Shown here: positions 1 to 8,367 of the stretch, piece by piece
Numbering within the stretch: position 1 is the stretch's first letter
Layout: each line of letters begins with the position of its first letter
NCBI RefSeq assembly: GCF_013177695.1
Contig: NZ_WOEY01000108.1
Coordinates: 1 to 50,838, forward strand
Source: Paraburkholderia solitsugae
GTDB lineage: Bacteria > Pseudomonadota > Gammaproteobacteria > Burkholderiales > Burkholderiaceae
Direction of reading: 5' to 3'
Length of the DNA: 50,838 bases
Made by a program: the position numbers and the translations under genes
The notes under the pieces: generated by a model
What the model was told of the DNA's origin: nothing
What the model saw: only the letters and a program-made list of their open reading frames with translations
Databases searched by the model: none

Positions 1-1
1 C

Positions 2-922
2 AAGGAAATCGGCCGCGGCCCGAATGGCGCCCGCGCGCTGACCGCCGAAGATACGCGCGCGCTCTATACCGCCATGCTCGACGGCCGCGTATCCGATCTC
101 GAACTCGGCGCGGTGCTGCTCGCGTATCGTGTGAAAGGCGAAACCGCCGACGAACTCGCCGCCATGCTGGCCGGCGCGCATGCGTCGTTCGAACCGGTTC
201 ACTTGCCGCACGCGGCGTTCCGGCCCGTGTCGATACCCACGTACAACGGCGCGCGCAAACAGCCCAACCTGGTGCCGCTGCTCGCGCTATTGCTGGCACG
301 CGAGGGGGTGCCGGTGCTGGTGCATGGTGTCACCGAAGATCCGGGCCGCGTGACGAGCGCTGAAATCTTCACGCACCTGCAGATCCCGCACGCGCAATCG
401 CACGCCGATATCGAAGACGGCCTCGCCGAGCGGCGTCTTGCGTTCGCGCCGATCGACGTCCTCGCGCCGAAGCTCGCGCGCCTTCTCTCGTTGCGTCGAC
501 GGATGGGCGTGCGCAATTCCACGCATACGCTCGTGAAAATCCTGCAGCCGTTCGCACCCGCGGGGCTGCGGCTCGTGAACTACACGCATCCGCCGTACCG
601 TGACAGTCTCACGCAACTGTTCAACACGCACCCGGCCGCTGCAGAGGGTGGCGCCCTCCTCGCGCGGGGCACCGAAGGCGAAGCGGTGGCCGACACGCGG
701 CGCCAGGTGCAAGTGGATTGGCTGCACGACGGCGTCTGCGAAACGCGCGTACCGCACGAGCGCTCATCGCCCGACGCGCCTGAAGTCGACTTGCCTGAAG
801 CGCGCGACGCCCCAACCACGGCCGCGTGGATCGGCGCTGTGCTGCGCGGCGAAGCGCCCGTACCGAGCGCGATCGAACGGCAAGTGGAGTTGATCGTCGA
901 TGTGGCGAAAACGGCCGTGTAA
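2..922 (+). CDS. ybiB: YbiB/TrpD2-like DNA-binding protein (5' end missing)
   Basis: The gene enters from the left edge: the frame is open from base 2, and the first in-window ATG at 74 is internal. About 306 residues are visible. The start of the visible part, with a GRGPNGARALT stretch and LDGRVSDLELGAVLLAYRVK, is the N-terminal helical domain of the anthranilate phosphoribosyltransferase superfamily. A PHPPYRDS stretch follows later. YbiB/TrpD2 proteins share the TrpD fold but lack its enzyme activity and bind nucleic acid; that is family knowledge, not shown here. No trp genes are adjacent, which favours YbiB over TrpD. An 8-bp inverted repeat follows at 931-970. Confidence 0.8.
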   Translation, partial: KEIGRGPNGARALTAEDTRALYTAMLDGRVSDLELGAVLLAYRVKGETADELAAMLAGAHASFEPVHLPHAAFRPVSIPTYNGARKQPNLVPLLALLLAREGVPVLVHGVTEDPGRVTSAEIFTHLQIPHAQSHADIEDGLAERRLAFAPIDVLAPKLARLLSLRRRMGVRNSTHTLVKILQPFAPAGLRLVNYTHPPYRDSLTQLFNTHPAAAEGGALLARGTEGEAVADTRRQVQVDWLHDGVCETRVPHERSSPDAPEVDLPEARDAPTTAAWIGAVLRGEAPVPSAIERQVELIVDVAKTAV

Positions 923-930
923 CGTGCGCA

Positions 931-970
931 GCGTGAGTACGACGCAGCGCTTGCGGCGCCGCACTCACGC
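931..970. repeat. Inverted repeat downstream of ybiB
   Basis: GCGTGAGT at 931-938 is perfectly complementary to ACTCACGC at 963-970, with a GC-rich 24-nt loop. It starts 9 nt after the ybiB stop codon, so it may fold at the 3' end of the ybiB transcript. No T-run follows, so a classical intrinsic terminator is not supported. Confidence 0.4.
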
Positions 971-991
971 GCCAAATATGACGGACGCGGG

Positions 992-1021
992 TTGACACGC
1001 CGCTGCGAGCCGTCATACATT
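992..1021 (+). promoter_or_regulatory. Sigma-70-like promoter of the leu leader
   Basis: A perfect -35 hexamer TTGACA (992-997) is followed after 18 nt by TACATT (1016-1021), a 4/6 match to the -10 consensus. The expected start, 6-8 nt downstream, falls on or next to the ATG of the leader peptide at 1028. The transcript would therefore begin at or near that start codon. Confidence 0.6.
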
Positions 1022-1027
1022 AGACCT

Positions 1028-1102
1028 ATGCGTTCCCTTCCGAACACCTTCCGAGTTACCTCCGGCCGCCTAGCGCGGCCCCTATCGCTACGTCTAGCGT
1101 AA
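1028..1102 (+). CDS. leuL: Putative leucine leader peptide (attenuator)
   Basis: This 24-codon ORF begins at the predicted transcription start and has no upstream ribosome binding site. Its second half contains four CTA leucine codons within nine codons (1070-1072, 1082-1084, 1088-1090, 1094-1096), plus one CTT. CTA is a rare codon in GC-rich Burkholderiaceae. A run of rare leucine codons in a short ORF upstream of leuA is the hallmark of ribosome-stalling attenuation, as in enterobacterial leuL. Two small hairpins overlap it: GGCCGC/GCGGCC at 1064-1080, and CGCTA/TAGCG near 1087-1099. The function is inferred from codon content and position. Confidence 0.65.
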   Translation: MRSLPNTFRVTSGRLARPLSLRLA

Positions 1103-1282
1103 GTCAGATGTAGCGCCGCGCATTGGCAGCTTGAATCACCCCGATTAGTTGCCCAAAGCGCGGTCCTCAACGTAGTTCCGCAGTTCCGCCGTTTCCGTTT
1201 CGCCCCGACCGTAGTTCTTCACAACCTGTAGTCGTTTGCGTTCGTCCGTTTACCCTTCGGACGAAGCGCGAGGGTCAATTTC
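1103..1282 (+). promoter_or_regulatory. leuA 5' leader with hairpins
   Basis: This 180-nt untranslated stretch lies between the leader peptide and leuA. An 8-bp perfect hairpin, TTCGTCCG (1241-1248) with CGGACGAA (1258-1265), ends 17 nt before the leuA ATG and just ahead of the ribosome binding site (AGGG at 1271-1274). A longer imperfect pairing of CGCGC near 1115 with GCGCG near 1158 could be an alternative structure. There is no clear T-run, so the hairpin may act on translation initiation or as a weak terminator. Confidence 0.45.
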
Positions 1283-2320
1283 ATGTTGCGTAATCCCGCT
1301 GAAAAATACCGCCCCTTCCCCACTGTGCGCCTCACCGGACGCAAATGGCCGAGCCGCACCATCAACCAGGCACCGATCTGGATGAGCACAGATCTGCGCG
1401 ACGGCAATCAGGCGCTGATCGAGCCGATGAATCCCGCGCAAAAGCTCGAATTCTTCGAGATGCTCGTGGCGATCGGCTTCAAGGAAATCGAAGTCGGTTT
1501 CCCGTCCGCCTCGCAAACCGACTTCGATTTCGTTCGGAAACTGATCGAAGAAAATCGCATTCCCGAGGACGTGACGATCGAAGTGTTCGTGCCGTCACGC
1601 CCCGAACTGATTGCGCGCACGTTCGAGTCGCTGGAGGGCGCGCCGCGCGCCATCGTCCACCTGTACAACGCGATCTGCCCGTCGTTTCGCAAGATCGTCT
1701 TCAAGCAGTCAAAGGACGAAATCAAGGCGCTGGCGGTGGAAGGCACGCGCCTTATCAAGGAACACGCGCAGGCGCGGCCCGATACACACTGGACGTTCCA
1801 GTATTCGCCTGAAACCTTCAACACGACCGAGCTTCCGTACGCGCGCGAAGTATGCGATGCCGTTGCGCAGACGTGGCGGCCCACGCGCGATCACAAGATG
1901 ATCGTCAACCTGCCCGCGAGCGTCGAGGCCGCGACGCCCAATGTGTTCGCCGACCAGATCGAATGGATGGACCGCAATCTCGGCTATCGCGACAGCATCG
2001 TGCTGTCGGTGCATCCGCATAACGATCGCGGCACAGCGGTGGCCGCGACGGAACTGGCGCTGCTGGCCGGCGCGGATCGGGTCGAAGGATGTCTGTTCGG
2101 CAACGGCGAGCGCACCGGCAATGTGGACCTCGTGACGGTCGCGATGAACCTTTACGCGCAGGGCGTCGACCCGGGCCTCGATTTCTCCGATATTGACGCA
2201 GTGCGGCGCGTGGTCGAGCGCTGCAACCAGATTCCGGTGCATCCGCGGCATCCGTATGCGGGTGATGCGGTGGAGCGGCGGGTGTGGAGCGATGAGGATC
2301 TGCAGCGCGTGGCGGCTTGA
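1283..2320 (+). CDS. leuA: 2-isopropylmalate synthase, truncated after the catalytic domain
   Basis: LeuA condenses acetyl-CoA with 2-oxoisovalerate, the first committed step to leucine. The 345-residue product has the HMGL-like TIM barrel: STDLRDGNQALIEPM near residue 35 (catalytic Arg-Asp), then SVHPHNDRGTAVAA with the metal-binding His-x-His and GNGERTGNVDLV. It is of the long LeuA type (normally about 560 residues), but identity stops after HPRHPYAGD near residue 331. Seventeen unrelated residues follow before the stop. The linker and C-terminal regulatory domain are therefore missing, and no continuation is obvious in the next 200 nt. The family normally needs its linker subdomains for activity, so this could be a pseudogene, a specialised homologue, or an unregulated enzyme. 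The ATG at 1283 has AGGG upstream. Confidence 0.85.
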   Translation: MLRNPAEKYRPFPTVRLTGRKWPSRTINQAPIWMSTDLRDGNQALIEPMNPAQKLEFFEMLVAIGFKEIEVGFPSASQTDFDFVRKLIEENRIPEDVTIEVFVPSRPELIARTFESLEGAPRAIVHLYNAICPSFRKIVFKQSKDEIKALAVEGTRLIKEHAQARPDTHWTFQYSPETFNTTELPYAREVCDAVAQTWRPTRDHKMIVNLPASVEAATPNVFADQIEWMDRNLGYRDSIVLSVHPHNDRGTAVAATELALLAGADRVEGCLFGNGERTGNVDLVTVAMNLYAQGVDPGLDFSDIDAVRRVVERCNQIPVHPRHPYAGDAVERRVWSDEDLQRVAA

Positions 2321-2335
2321 GCGACTTGAAGCGGG

Positions 2336-2353
2336 GCGGGGGCTCAACCCCGC
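2336..2353 (+). terminator. GC-rich hairpin after leuA
   Basis: GCGGGG (2336-2341) and CCCCGC (2348-2353) form a 6-bp stem with a 6-nt loop, 16 nt after the leuA stop. No T-run follows, so this is at best a weak 3'-end structure. The remaining ~170 nt up to 2522 contain no recognisable gene. Confidence 0.3.
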
Positions 2354-2522
2354 AGTCTGGAGCCGCGCCCGTGACAGCGCGACCTCCGTTAAACCCCGCC
2401 CAGCCGGAACACGGCAGGCGGCAAAGTCAGCACGGGCGGCGCACCCCGCCTGCTCGTGCCGCCCGGGCGCTCACAAGGCGCTCACCTGGCGCGACCCGCG
2501 AAACGGCGTGAGCTCAAAAGGC

Positions 2523-2906
2523 TCACTCGATCGCACAACGCGTCGCCTGCCAGGCGATCAGGCGCCATTGCCCGTCTTCCTGGGTGTGAATCGCCGTGTA
2601 CGCGATCGGAAACAGCAACGCTCCGTTGTTTGCTTCCATTTCGATCAGCGCGCGGCCGGTGACGACGCAGGTCTCACGCCCCACCGGCAGCACCTCTTGC
2701 GACTGCACCTCGATCTGCCGATAGCGGCGGCGCCCCGCGGTAATGCCGTCGATGAACTGCCGCTTCGTTTCTCGCTTGCCGTTCGTATGGACATAGCTCA
2801 CGTTGTCCGCGAGCAGCATATCGAGCGACTGCCCGTCGCCATCGACCATCGCACGAAAGCGCTCTCTCTCGAGCCCGCGAATCGCTTCGATTATCTTTGC
2901 CGCCAT
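2523..2906 (-). CDS. NTF2-like (DUF4440/SnoaL-type) protein
   Basis: The 127-residue product has the pattern of the NTF2-like cone fold: an N-terminal helix (IIEAIRGLERERFRAMVDGD), a strand with LADNVSYVHTNGK, then RQFIDGI, and C-terminal strands ending in TAIHTQEDGQWRLIAWQAT. The FRAMVDGD...L..LL.D...YVHTNG pattern is typical of DUF4440 proteins, a fold used both by small-molecule enzymes and by binding proteins. The substrate cannot be told from sequence. It is a single gene between leuA and pagL. Family assignment is good; function is unknown. Confidence 0.75.
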   Translation of the reverse strand: MAAKIIEAIRGLERERFRAMVDGDGQSLDMLLADNVSYVHTNGKRETKRQFIDGITAGRRRYRQIEVQSQEVLPVGRETCVVTGRALIEMEANNGALLFPIAYTAIHTQEDGQWRLIAWQATRCAIE

Positions 2907-2949
2907 TGCTCAGCCCCTTGCACCGGTGAGCCGAACGTGGCCACGGTCG

Positions 2950-3513
2950 TCAGAAGTTATATTGCAAATATAGCTGGCTGAAATTTATACCAGGATTGGG
3001 CTCTTTGATACCGCCATTGGAAATATGCTCGAAGCGGTAACCCGCCTGATACTGCTGCCGGCTGCCGAACTGCACGCCGATGCCCGCCATGGGGGCGAAC
3101 TGGAACGCTGTAGCGAGCGTGAAGTCAGAAGAGATTCTGGGACTCGACAGCAGCCGGACGCCCGCGCCCGCTTCAATAAAAGGGCGAATCGACCCGGAGC
3201 CTTTGATGAAGCGGATGATCGGCGTCACACCGATTTCGCCGATGTTCTCGTGCACGTCCCCTTCGTTGGTGTGCCACCAGGCCACGTGCGCTTCGCCGAT
3301 CAGCGAGAAATGCCAATCGCCGATTTGCCACCACGTCAGATTCGGATCCCAGACCAAGCCAAGATCGAGTCTTTTCAGATGGTGCCCCGCCACGCCGGCG
3401 GCAACCTGCACACCGAACTGGTCAGCTGCGGCCAATCCCGCAGCGCTGAACAGAACAGCCGCCGAAGCGCCTTTAAGAGCCAGACCACGCAAAGCATTTT
3501 TTTTGTTCTTCAT
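2950..3513 (-). CDS. pagL: Lipid A 3-O-deacylase (PagL type)
   Basis: PagL is an outer-membrane enzyme that removes the 3-O-linked acyl chain of lipid A, changing surface charge and immune recognition. The 187-residue product begins with a signal peptide (KNKK, then a hydrophobic stretch to about residue 30). It contains alternating beta-barrel strands and ends in Phe (LYLQYNF), as outer-membrane barrels do. Near the C-terminus YRFEHISNGGIKEPNPG carries the His and Ser expected of the PagL catalytic site. It is divergent from rpoH across a 360-bp AT-rich intergenic region. The ATG at 3513 has only a weak ribosome binding site. Confidence 0.88.
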   Translation of the reverse strand: MKNKKNALRGLALKGASAAVLFSAAGLAAADQFGVQVAAGVAGHHLKRLDLGLVWDPNLTWWQIGDWHFSLIGEAHVAWWHTNEGDVHENIGEIGVTPIIRFIKGSGSIRPFIEAGAGVRLLSSPRISSDFTLATAFQFAPMAGIGVQFGSRQQYQAGYRFEHISNGGIKEPNPGINFSQLYLQYNF

Positions 3514-3760
3514 GGGGCACCCGAGCTAGGCGAACGTTGATCACCGGACACTGTCCCGCTTATTCTAAAGACAATCCGGATTCGATGGATCGTATGAAGA
3601 AACCTGATTTCTCGCAATTAGTCGCTTCAAAATCAGAAAACGCCGGTCATTTATAAAAATGAAAGTGTTTTGTTAGGCAAATCCTACGATCAGCATACTG
3701 CCGGCAACATCAGCGAAAGATGGCTATCAGAAGCCAATTTTCAATAGGAAAATGCGGAAC
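3514..3760. other. AT-rich intergenic region between pagL and rpoH
   Basis: About 250 nt that are noticeably AT-richer than the surroundings, with no coding frame on either strand. It must hold the divergent pagL promoter. The rpoH promoter and CIRCE site lie to its right. Confidence 0.6.
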
Positions 3761-3790
3761 TTGGATGCCCCTACAGCCTCTAAGTATTAG
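3761..3790 (+). promoter_or_regulatory. Candidate rpoH promoter
   Basis: TTGGAT (3761-3766) and TATTAG (3785-3790) are separated by 18 nt, each matching the sigma-70 consensus at 4 of 6 positions. The -10 overlaps the left arm of the CIRCE operator, which would let a bound repressor block initiation. Confidence 0.45.
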
Positions 3791-3813
3791 CACTCGACAA
3801 ATCAGAGTGCTAA
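3787..3813 (+). promoter_or_regulatory. CIRCE operator (HrcA site) upstream of rpoH
   Basis: TTAGCACTC (3787-3795), exactly 9 nt, then GAGTGCTAA (3805-3813). This is a letter-perfect match to the CIRCE consensus bound by the heat-shock repressor HrcA. It lies 62 nt upstream of the rpoH start and overlaps the candidate -10. It predicts that rpoH itself is repressed by HrcA, which in turn depends on GroEL. Confidence 0.93.
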
Positions 3814-3874
3814 CATCCAACGCTGGAGTCGTTACCTGAATACGCTTTTGTCTGATTCCAAAGGAGCTTCCTAC

Positions 3875-4810
<936 letters not shown>

Positions 4811-4864
4811 CACTTGAAAGCTTGATTCGCGCCGGCTGGTCCGGCGCGCGCTGTTTAGCTGCAG

Positions 4865-4897
4865 AGCCCTGCCCTCGCAAGAAGGCAGGGCTTTTTT
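4865..4897 (+). terminator. rpoH intrinsic terminator
   Basis: AGCCCTGCC (4865-4873) pairs perfectly with GGCAGGGCT (4884-4892) across a 10-nt loop and runs into six T residues (4892-4897). It lies 55 nt downstream of the rpoH stop. Confidence 0.9.
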
Positions 4898-4938
4898 GTG
4901 CCCACTCGACACTGCATGCGCTCAATCGTAGACGCATG

Positions 4939-4980
4939 CGCACTCACTCAAGAACATGTCCGCCAAACACGTGTTTCTTG
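4939..4980. promoter_or_regulatory. Palindromes upstream of cydP
   Basis: A perfect 12-bp palindrome AAACACGTGTTT (4965-4976) lies inside a wider inverted repeat, CAAGAA (4939-4944) with TTCTTG (4975-4980). It is in the 260-nt intergenic region upstream of the cyd operon and could be a regulator site. I cannot name the regulator. The rest of 4898-5159 shows no gene. Confidence 0.4.
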
Positions 4981-5159
4981 ACGTATCACAAACCCCATAG
5001 CAATACTGTCCGCACGGAGCGACGTTCGCGACCCAATGCCGCAGTGCCGAACTCATGCGCACATGGTCTTCGCTCCTAGAATCGGGATGCACTCGCCAGA
5101 CCGCTCAGGTGGCCTGGATTTAGCCGGATTCACCGGCATGAAGTCGCCTTCGACCGATC

Positions 5160-5420
5160 ATGACCATAGCCCTGAATCGCAATACCACCCCTCGCCCGAG
5201 CCTGCGCAAACGGCTCGCCGCCTGGGTGCGCGGTCCGACGCTGGCGCGGGATATCGCCATCGTCCTCACCATCAAATTCGCACTGCTGATGGTGCTCAAG
5301 TACGCATTCTTCAATCATCCGCAGGCGGAGCATATGTCGCTGCCGCCTGAACAAGTCGCGCAGGCGCTGCTGTCCGTGCCTGCCTCGCATCCGTCCCAAG
5401 GTGATCAACATGCCCGTTAG
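5160..5420 (+). CDS. cydP: Cytochrome bd oxidase small subunit CydP
   Basis: The 86-residue protein has one transmembrane helix (DIAIVLTIKFALLMVLKYAFF, about residues 31-51) after a basic N-terminus, followed by HPQAEHMSLPPEQVAQALLS. This matches the small protein annotated CydP in front of cydA in Burkholderiales. Its stop codon overlaps the cydA start by 11 nt, so the two are translationally coupled. The role as an accessory subunit or assembly factor of the bd oxidase is family inference. Confidence 0.8.
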   Translation: MTIALNRNTTPRPSLRKRLAAWVRGPTLARDIAIVLTIKFALLMVLKYAFFNHPQAEHMSLPPEQVAQALLSVPASHPSQGDQHAR

Positions 5421-7005
5421 CGAAGTCGTAGAACTGTCGCGCCTCCAGTTCGCCATCACGGCGCTTTATCACTTTCTGTTCGTGCCACTCACGCTCGGTC
5501 TGTCCTGGTTGCTCGTCATCATGGAGTCCGTCTATGTGATGACCGGCAAGCAGATCTACAAAGACATGACCCAGTTCTGGGGCAAGCTGTTCGGCATCAA
5601 CTTTGCGATGGGCGTCACCACCGGTCTCACGCTGGAATTCCAGTTCGGCACCAACTGGTCGTACTACTCGCACTATGTCGGCGACATTTTCGGCGTGCCG
5701 CTGGCCGTTGAAGGTTTGATGGCGTTCTTCCTGGAATCGACCTTCGTCGGCCTGTTCTTCTTCGGCTGGAAGCGGCTCTCGAAAGTGCAGCACGTGAGCG
5801 TCACGTTCCTCGTCGCGCTGGGCTCGAACCTGTCGGCATTGTGGATTCTGGTGGCCAACGGCTGGATGAACAATCCGGTCGGCGCCACCTTCAACTATCA
5901 GACCATGCGCATGGAACTCGACAGCATCTTCTCGGTGCTGTTCAATCCGGTCGCGCAGGTGAAGTTCGTGCACACCGTATCGGCCGGCTACGTGACCGCT
6001 TCAATGTTCGTGCTCGGTGTGTCGTCGTGGTATCTATTGAAGCGCCGCGACACCGAATTCGCCTTACGCTCGTTCGCCATCGCCGCCGGCTTCGGTCTCG
6101 CATCGACGTTGTGTGTGATCGTGCTGGGCGACGAATCCGGCTACCGCACCGGTGAAGTGCAGCAGGTCAAGCTGGCCGCCATCGAATCCGAATGGGAAAC
6201 GGCGCCCGCGCCTGCACCCTTCACGATCATCGGCATTCCGAACCAGAAAGAAGAACGCACCGACTATGCGATCCGCATTCCGTATGCGCTCGGCCTCATT
6301 GCCACGCGTTCGATCGACGAACCGGTGGTCGGCCTGAAAGAACTGATGGCGCAGAACGAAGTGCGCATCAAGAACGGCATGCTCGCCTACGCCGCGCTGC
6401 AAAGGCTTAAACAGGGCGACGCCACGGACGACGTCAAAGCCGCTTTCGACGCACACAAGGAGGACCTCGGCTACGGCTTGATGCTCAAGCAGTTCACCCC
6501 GAACGTCACGGATGCCACGCCGGATCAGATCGTGCAGGCCGCCAAGAAGACGATTCCGCCGGTGGCGCCCGTGTTCTTCTCGTTCCGCCTGATGGTCGGC
6601 CTCGGCATCCTGTTCCTTGCGACTTTCGTGCTGGCGTTCTGGTTCTGCGCGCAACGCTCCCTGTTGCTGGAGAAGCGCCGCTGGTTCCTGCGCTGGGCCG
6701 TGTGGGCGATTCCGTTGCCGTGGCTTGCTGCTGAATTCGGCTGGATTGTCGCTGAAGTGGGCCGTCAACCGTGGACCATCGCCGGCATTCTGCCGACCGC
6801 ATTGTCCGCCTCGAGCCTGACGCCGGGTGATCTGTACCTGAGCATCGCCGGCTTCGTCGTGTTCTATACGGTGCTGTTCATCATCGAAATCATGCTGATG
6901 TTCAAGTACGCGCGCCTCGGGCCTTCGTCGCTGCACACAGGGCGCTATCACCACGAACAACAACAGCCGCTGAATCAGCCGCTACCGACCAACACGGCCG
7001 CATGA
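5410..7005 (+). CDS. cydA: Cytochrome bd ubiquinol oxidase subunit I
   Basis: CydA oxidises ubiquinol and carries hemes b558, b595 and d of the high-affinity terminal oxidase in the inner membrane. The 531-residue product shows the family hallmarks: LSRLQFAITALYHFLFVPLT with the heme b595 ligand His near residue 21, EFQFGTNWSYYSHYVGDIFGVPLA, KFVHTVSAGY with the second His, FFSFRLMVGLG with the Met ligand of b558, and the signature GRQPWTI. ATG 5410 is preferred over GTG 5401 because AAGGTG lies 6 nt upstream. cydB follows after 34 nt. Confidence 0.97.
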   Translation: MPVSEVVELSRLQFAITALYHFLFVPLTLGLSWLLVIMESVYVMTGKQIYKDMTQFWGKLFGINFAMGVTTGLTLEFQFGTNWSYYSHYVGDIFGVPLAVEGLMAFFLESTFVGLFFFGWKRLSKVQHVSVTFLVALGSNLSALWILVANGWMNNPVGATFNYQTMRMELDSIFSVLFNPVAQVKFVHTVSAGYVTASMFVLGVSSWYLLKRRDTEFALRSFAIAAGFGLASTLCVIVLGDESGYRTGEVQQVKLAAIESEWETAPAPAPFTIIGIPNQKEERTDYAIRIPYALGLIATRSIDEPVVGLKELMAQNEVRIKNGMLAYAALQRLKQGDATDDVKAAFDAHKEDLGYGLMLKQFTPNVTDATPDQIVQAAKKTIPPVAPVFFSFRLMVGLGILFLATFVLAFWFCAQRSLLLEKRRWFLRWAVWAIPLPWLAAEFGWIVAEVGRQPWTIAGILPTALSASSLTPGDLYLSIAGFVVFYTVLFIIEIMLMFKYARLGPSSLHTGRYHHEQQQPLNQPLPTNTAA

Positions 7006-7039
7006 TTCGCCGCCACTCTGTTCCAAGGGAAAGATCATC

Positions 7040-8176
7040 ATGGATTACGCAACCCTCAAACTGATCTGGTGGGTATTGATCGGCGTACTGCTGATCGGTT
7101 TCGCGCTCACCGACGGCTTCGACATGGGCGCGGCGATTCTGCTGCCGTTCATCGCCAGAACCGATGCGGAGCGGCGCATCGTCGTGAACACAGTCGGCGC
7201 GACGTGGGAAGGCAATCAGGTGTGGCTCATCACAGCGGGCGGCGCGATGTTCGCCGCGTGGCCGCTGGTGTACGCCGCATCGTTCTCCGGCTTCTACTTC
7301 GCGATGTTGCTGGTGCTGTTCTCACTGTTCTTCCGGCCGGTCGGCTTCGACTACCGCAGCAAACGTGAAGACCCGCGCTGGCGCAGCGCGTGGGATTGGG
7401 CGTTGTTTGTCGGCGGCTTCGTCCCCGCGCTGGTGTTCGGCGTGGCGTTCGGCAACCTGCTGCAAGGCGTGCCATTCTCGTTCGACACCGATCTGCGCGT
7501 CACGTATCACGGCAGCTTTTTCGCGCTGCTCAATCCGTTCGCCGTGTTGTGCGGGCTCGTTAGCGTGTCGATGCTGGCCGCGCACGGCGCCGCCTTCGTG
7601 AAGATGAAGGCGGACGATGTCGTCGCCCAGCGTGCATCGCTCGCGCTGCGGATCGCTTCGCTCGCCGCCGTGGTGCTGTTCCTGCTTGCCGGCGCACTGA
7701 TCGCGACAATGATCGGCGGCTATCAGATCGTCGACGCCGCGCCGCTCGATACGGTGGCTAATCCGTTGCTGAAGAACGTGATCGGCGCACCCGGCCTGTG
7801 GCTCACCAACTACGCAAACTATCCGTGGATGGTGATCGCACCCGTGGCCGGCCTGGTTGGCGGCGTACTCGCCTTGTTGCTGGCGCGCTCGCGCTTTGAA
7901 AAGAGCGCCTTTCTGTCAACCTCACTGATGATCATCGGCATCATTCTGACGGCGGGCTTCTCGATGTTCCCGTTCATCATGCCCTCCTCGCTCGACGGCC
8001 GCAGCAGCCTCACCGTGTGGGATTCCACCTCGAGTCGCCTAACGCTGCAGATCATGCTGGTCGCCGTGATCATCTTCATGCCGATCGTACTGATCTACAC
8101 GAGCTGGGTGTATCGCGTGATGCGAGGCAAGGTGACCGCCGCGGCGCTCGAAGAAAATCACCATTCGATGTATTGA
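7040..8176 (+). CDS. cydB: Cytochrome bd ubiquinol oxidase subunit II
   Basis: The second core subunit of the bd oxidase is a hydrophobic protein of 378 residues with about nine membrane helices. The N-terminal LKLIWWVLIGVLLIGFALTDGFDMGAA and the early WEGNQVWLITAGGAMFAAWP are typical CydB signatures, as is the C-terminal SLTVWDSTSSRLTL. It lies between cydA and cydX in the same direction and is certainly part of the operon. Confidence 0.97.
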   Translation: MDYATLKLIWWVLIGVLLIGFALTDGFDMGAAILLPFIARTDAERRIVVNTVGATWEGNQVWLITAGGAMFAAWPLVYAASFSGFYFAMLLVLFSLFFRPVGFDYRSKREDPRWRSAWDWALFVGGFVPALVFGVAFGNLLQGVPFSFDTDLRVTYHGSFFALLNPFAVLCGLVSVSMLAAHGAAFVKMKADDVVAQRASLALRIASLAAVVLFLLAGALIATMIGGYQIVDAAPLDTVANPLLKNVIGAPGLWLTNYANYPWMVIAPVAGLVGGVLALLLARSRFEKSAFLSTSLMIIGIILTAGFSMFPFIMPSSLDGRSSLTVWDSTSSRLTLQIMLVAVIIFMPIVLIYTSWVYRVMRGKVTAAALEENHHSMY

Positions 8177-8204
8177 TCAGGCATACGATTAACAGGAGTT
8201 TGTG

Positions 8205-8321
8205 ATGTGGTATTTCAGTTGGCTTCTCGGCATTGGCGTGGCGTTGGCGTTCGGCATCATCAACGTGATGTGGCTGGAATCGCGCCGGCCTTTGGAAGCG
8301 AGTAAGCACAAGACGCGTTGA
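8205..8321 (+). CDS. cydX: Cytochrome bd oxidase subunit CydX
   Basis: This is a 38-residue single-helix peptide with the CydX pattern: MWYFSWLLGIGVALAFGII, then NVMWLESR and a basic hydrophilic tail. AGGAG (8194-8198) lies 6 nt before the ATG. CydX is needed for stable heme incorporation in the bd oxidase of other bacteria. The gene is 28 nt after cydB and is the last of the operon. Confidence 0.93.
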   Translation: MWYFSWLLGIGVALAFGIINVMWLESRRPLEASKHKTR

Positions 8322-8367
8322 TGCATCCGTTGCCGGCTGAGCGCCGTTAGACGCGGGCCGGTAAACG

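Noticed and set aside
2266..2340. Simple frameshift as the cause of the short leuA
   Set aside because: Reading the two other frames after HPYAGD does not recover the expected VFTAFSGSHQDAI-type sequence, so a single-base error does not explain the truncation.
4828..4848. Hairpin CGCGCCGG/CCGGCGCG right after rpoH as terminator
   Set aside because: It has a good 8-bp stem but no T-run. The structure at 4865-4897 fits a terminator much better.
4976..4992. FNR/ANR box upstream of cydP (TTGACGTATCACAA)
   Set aside because: Only 4/5 and 3/5 matches to the TTGAT-N4-ATCAA arms. It is too weak to call, even though oxygen control would make sense.
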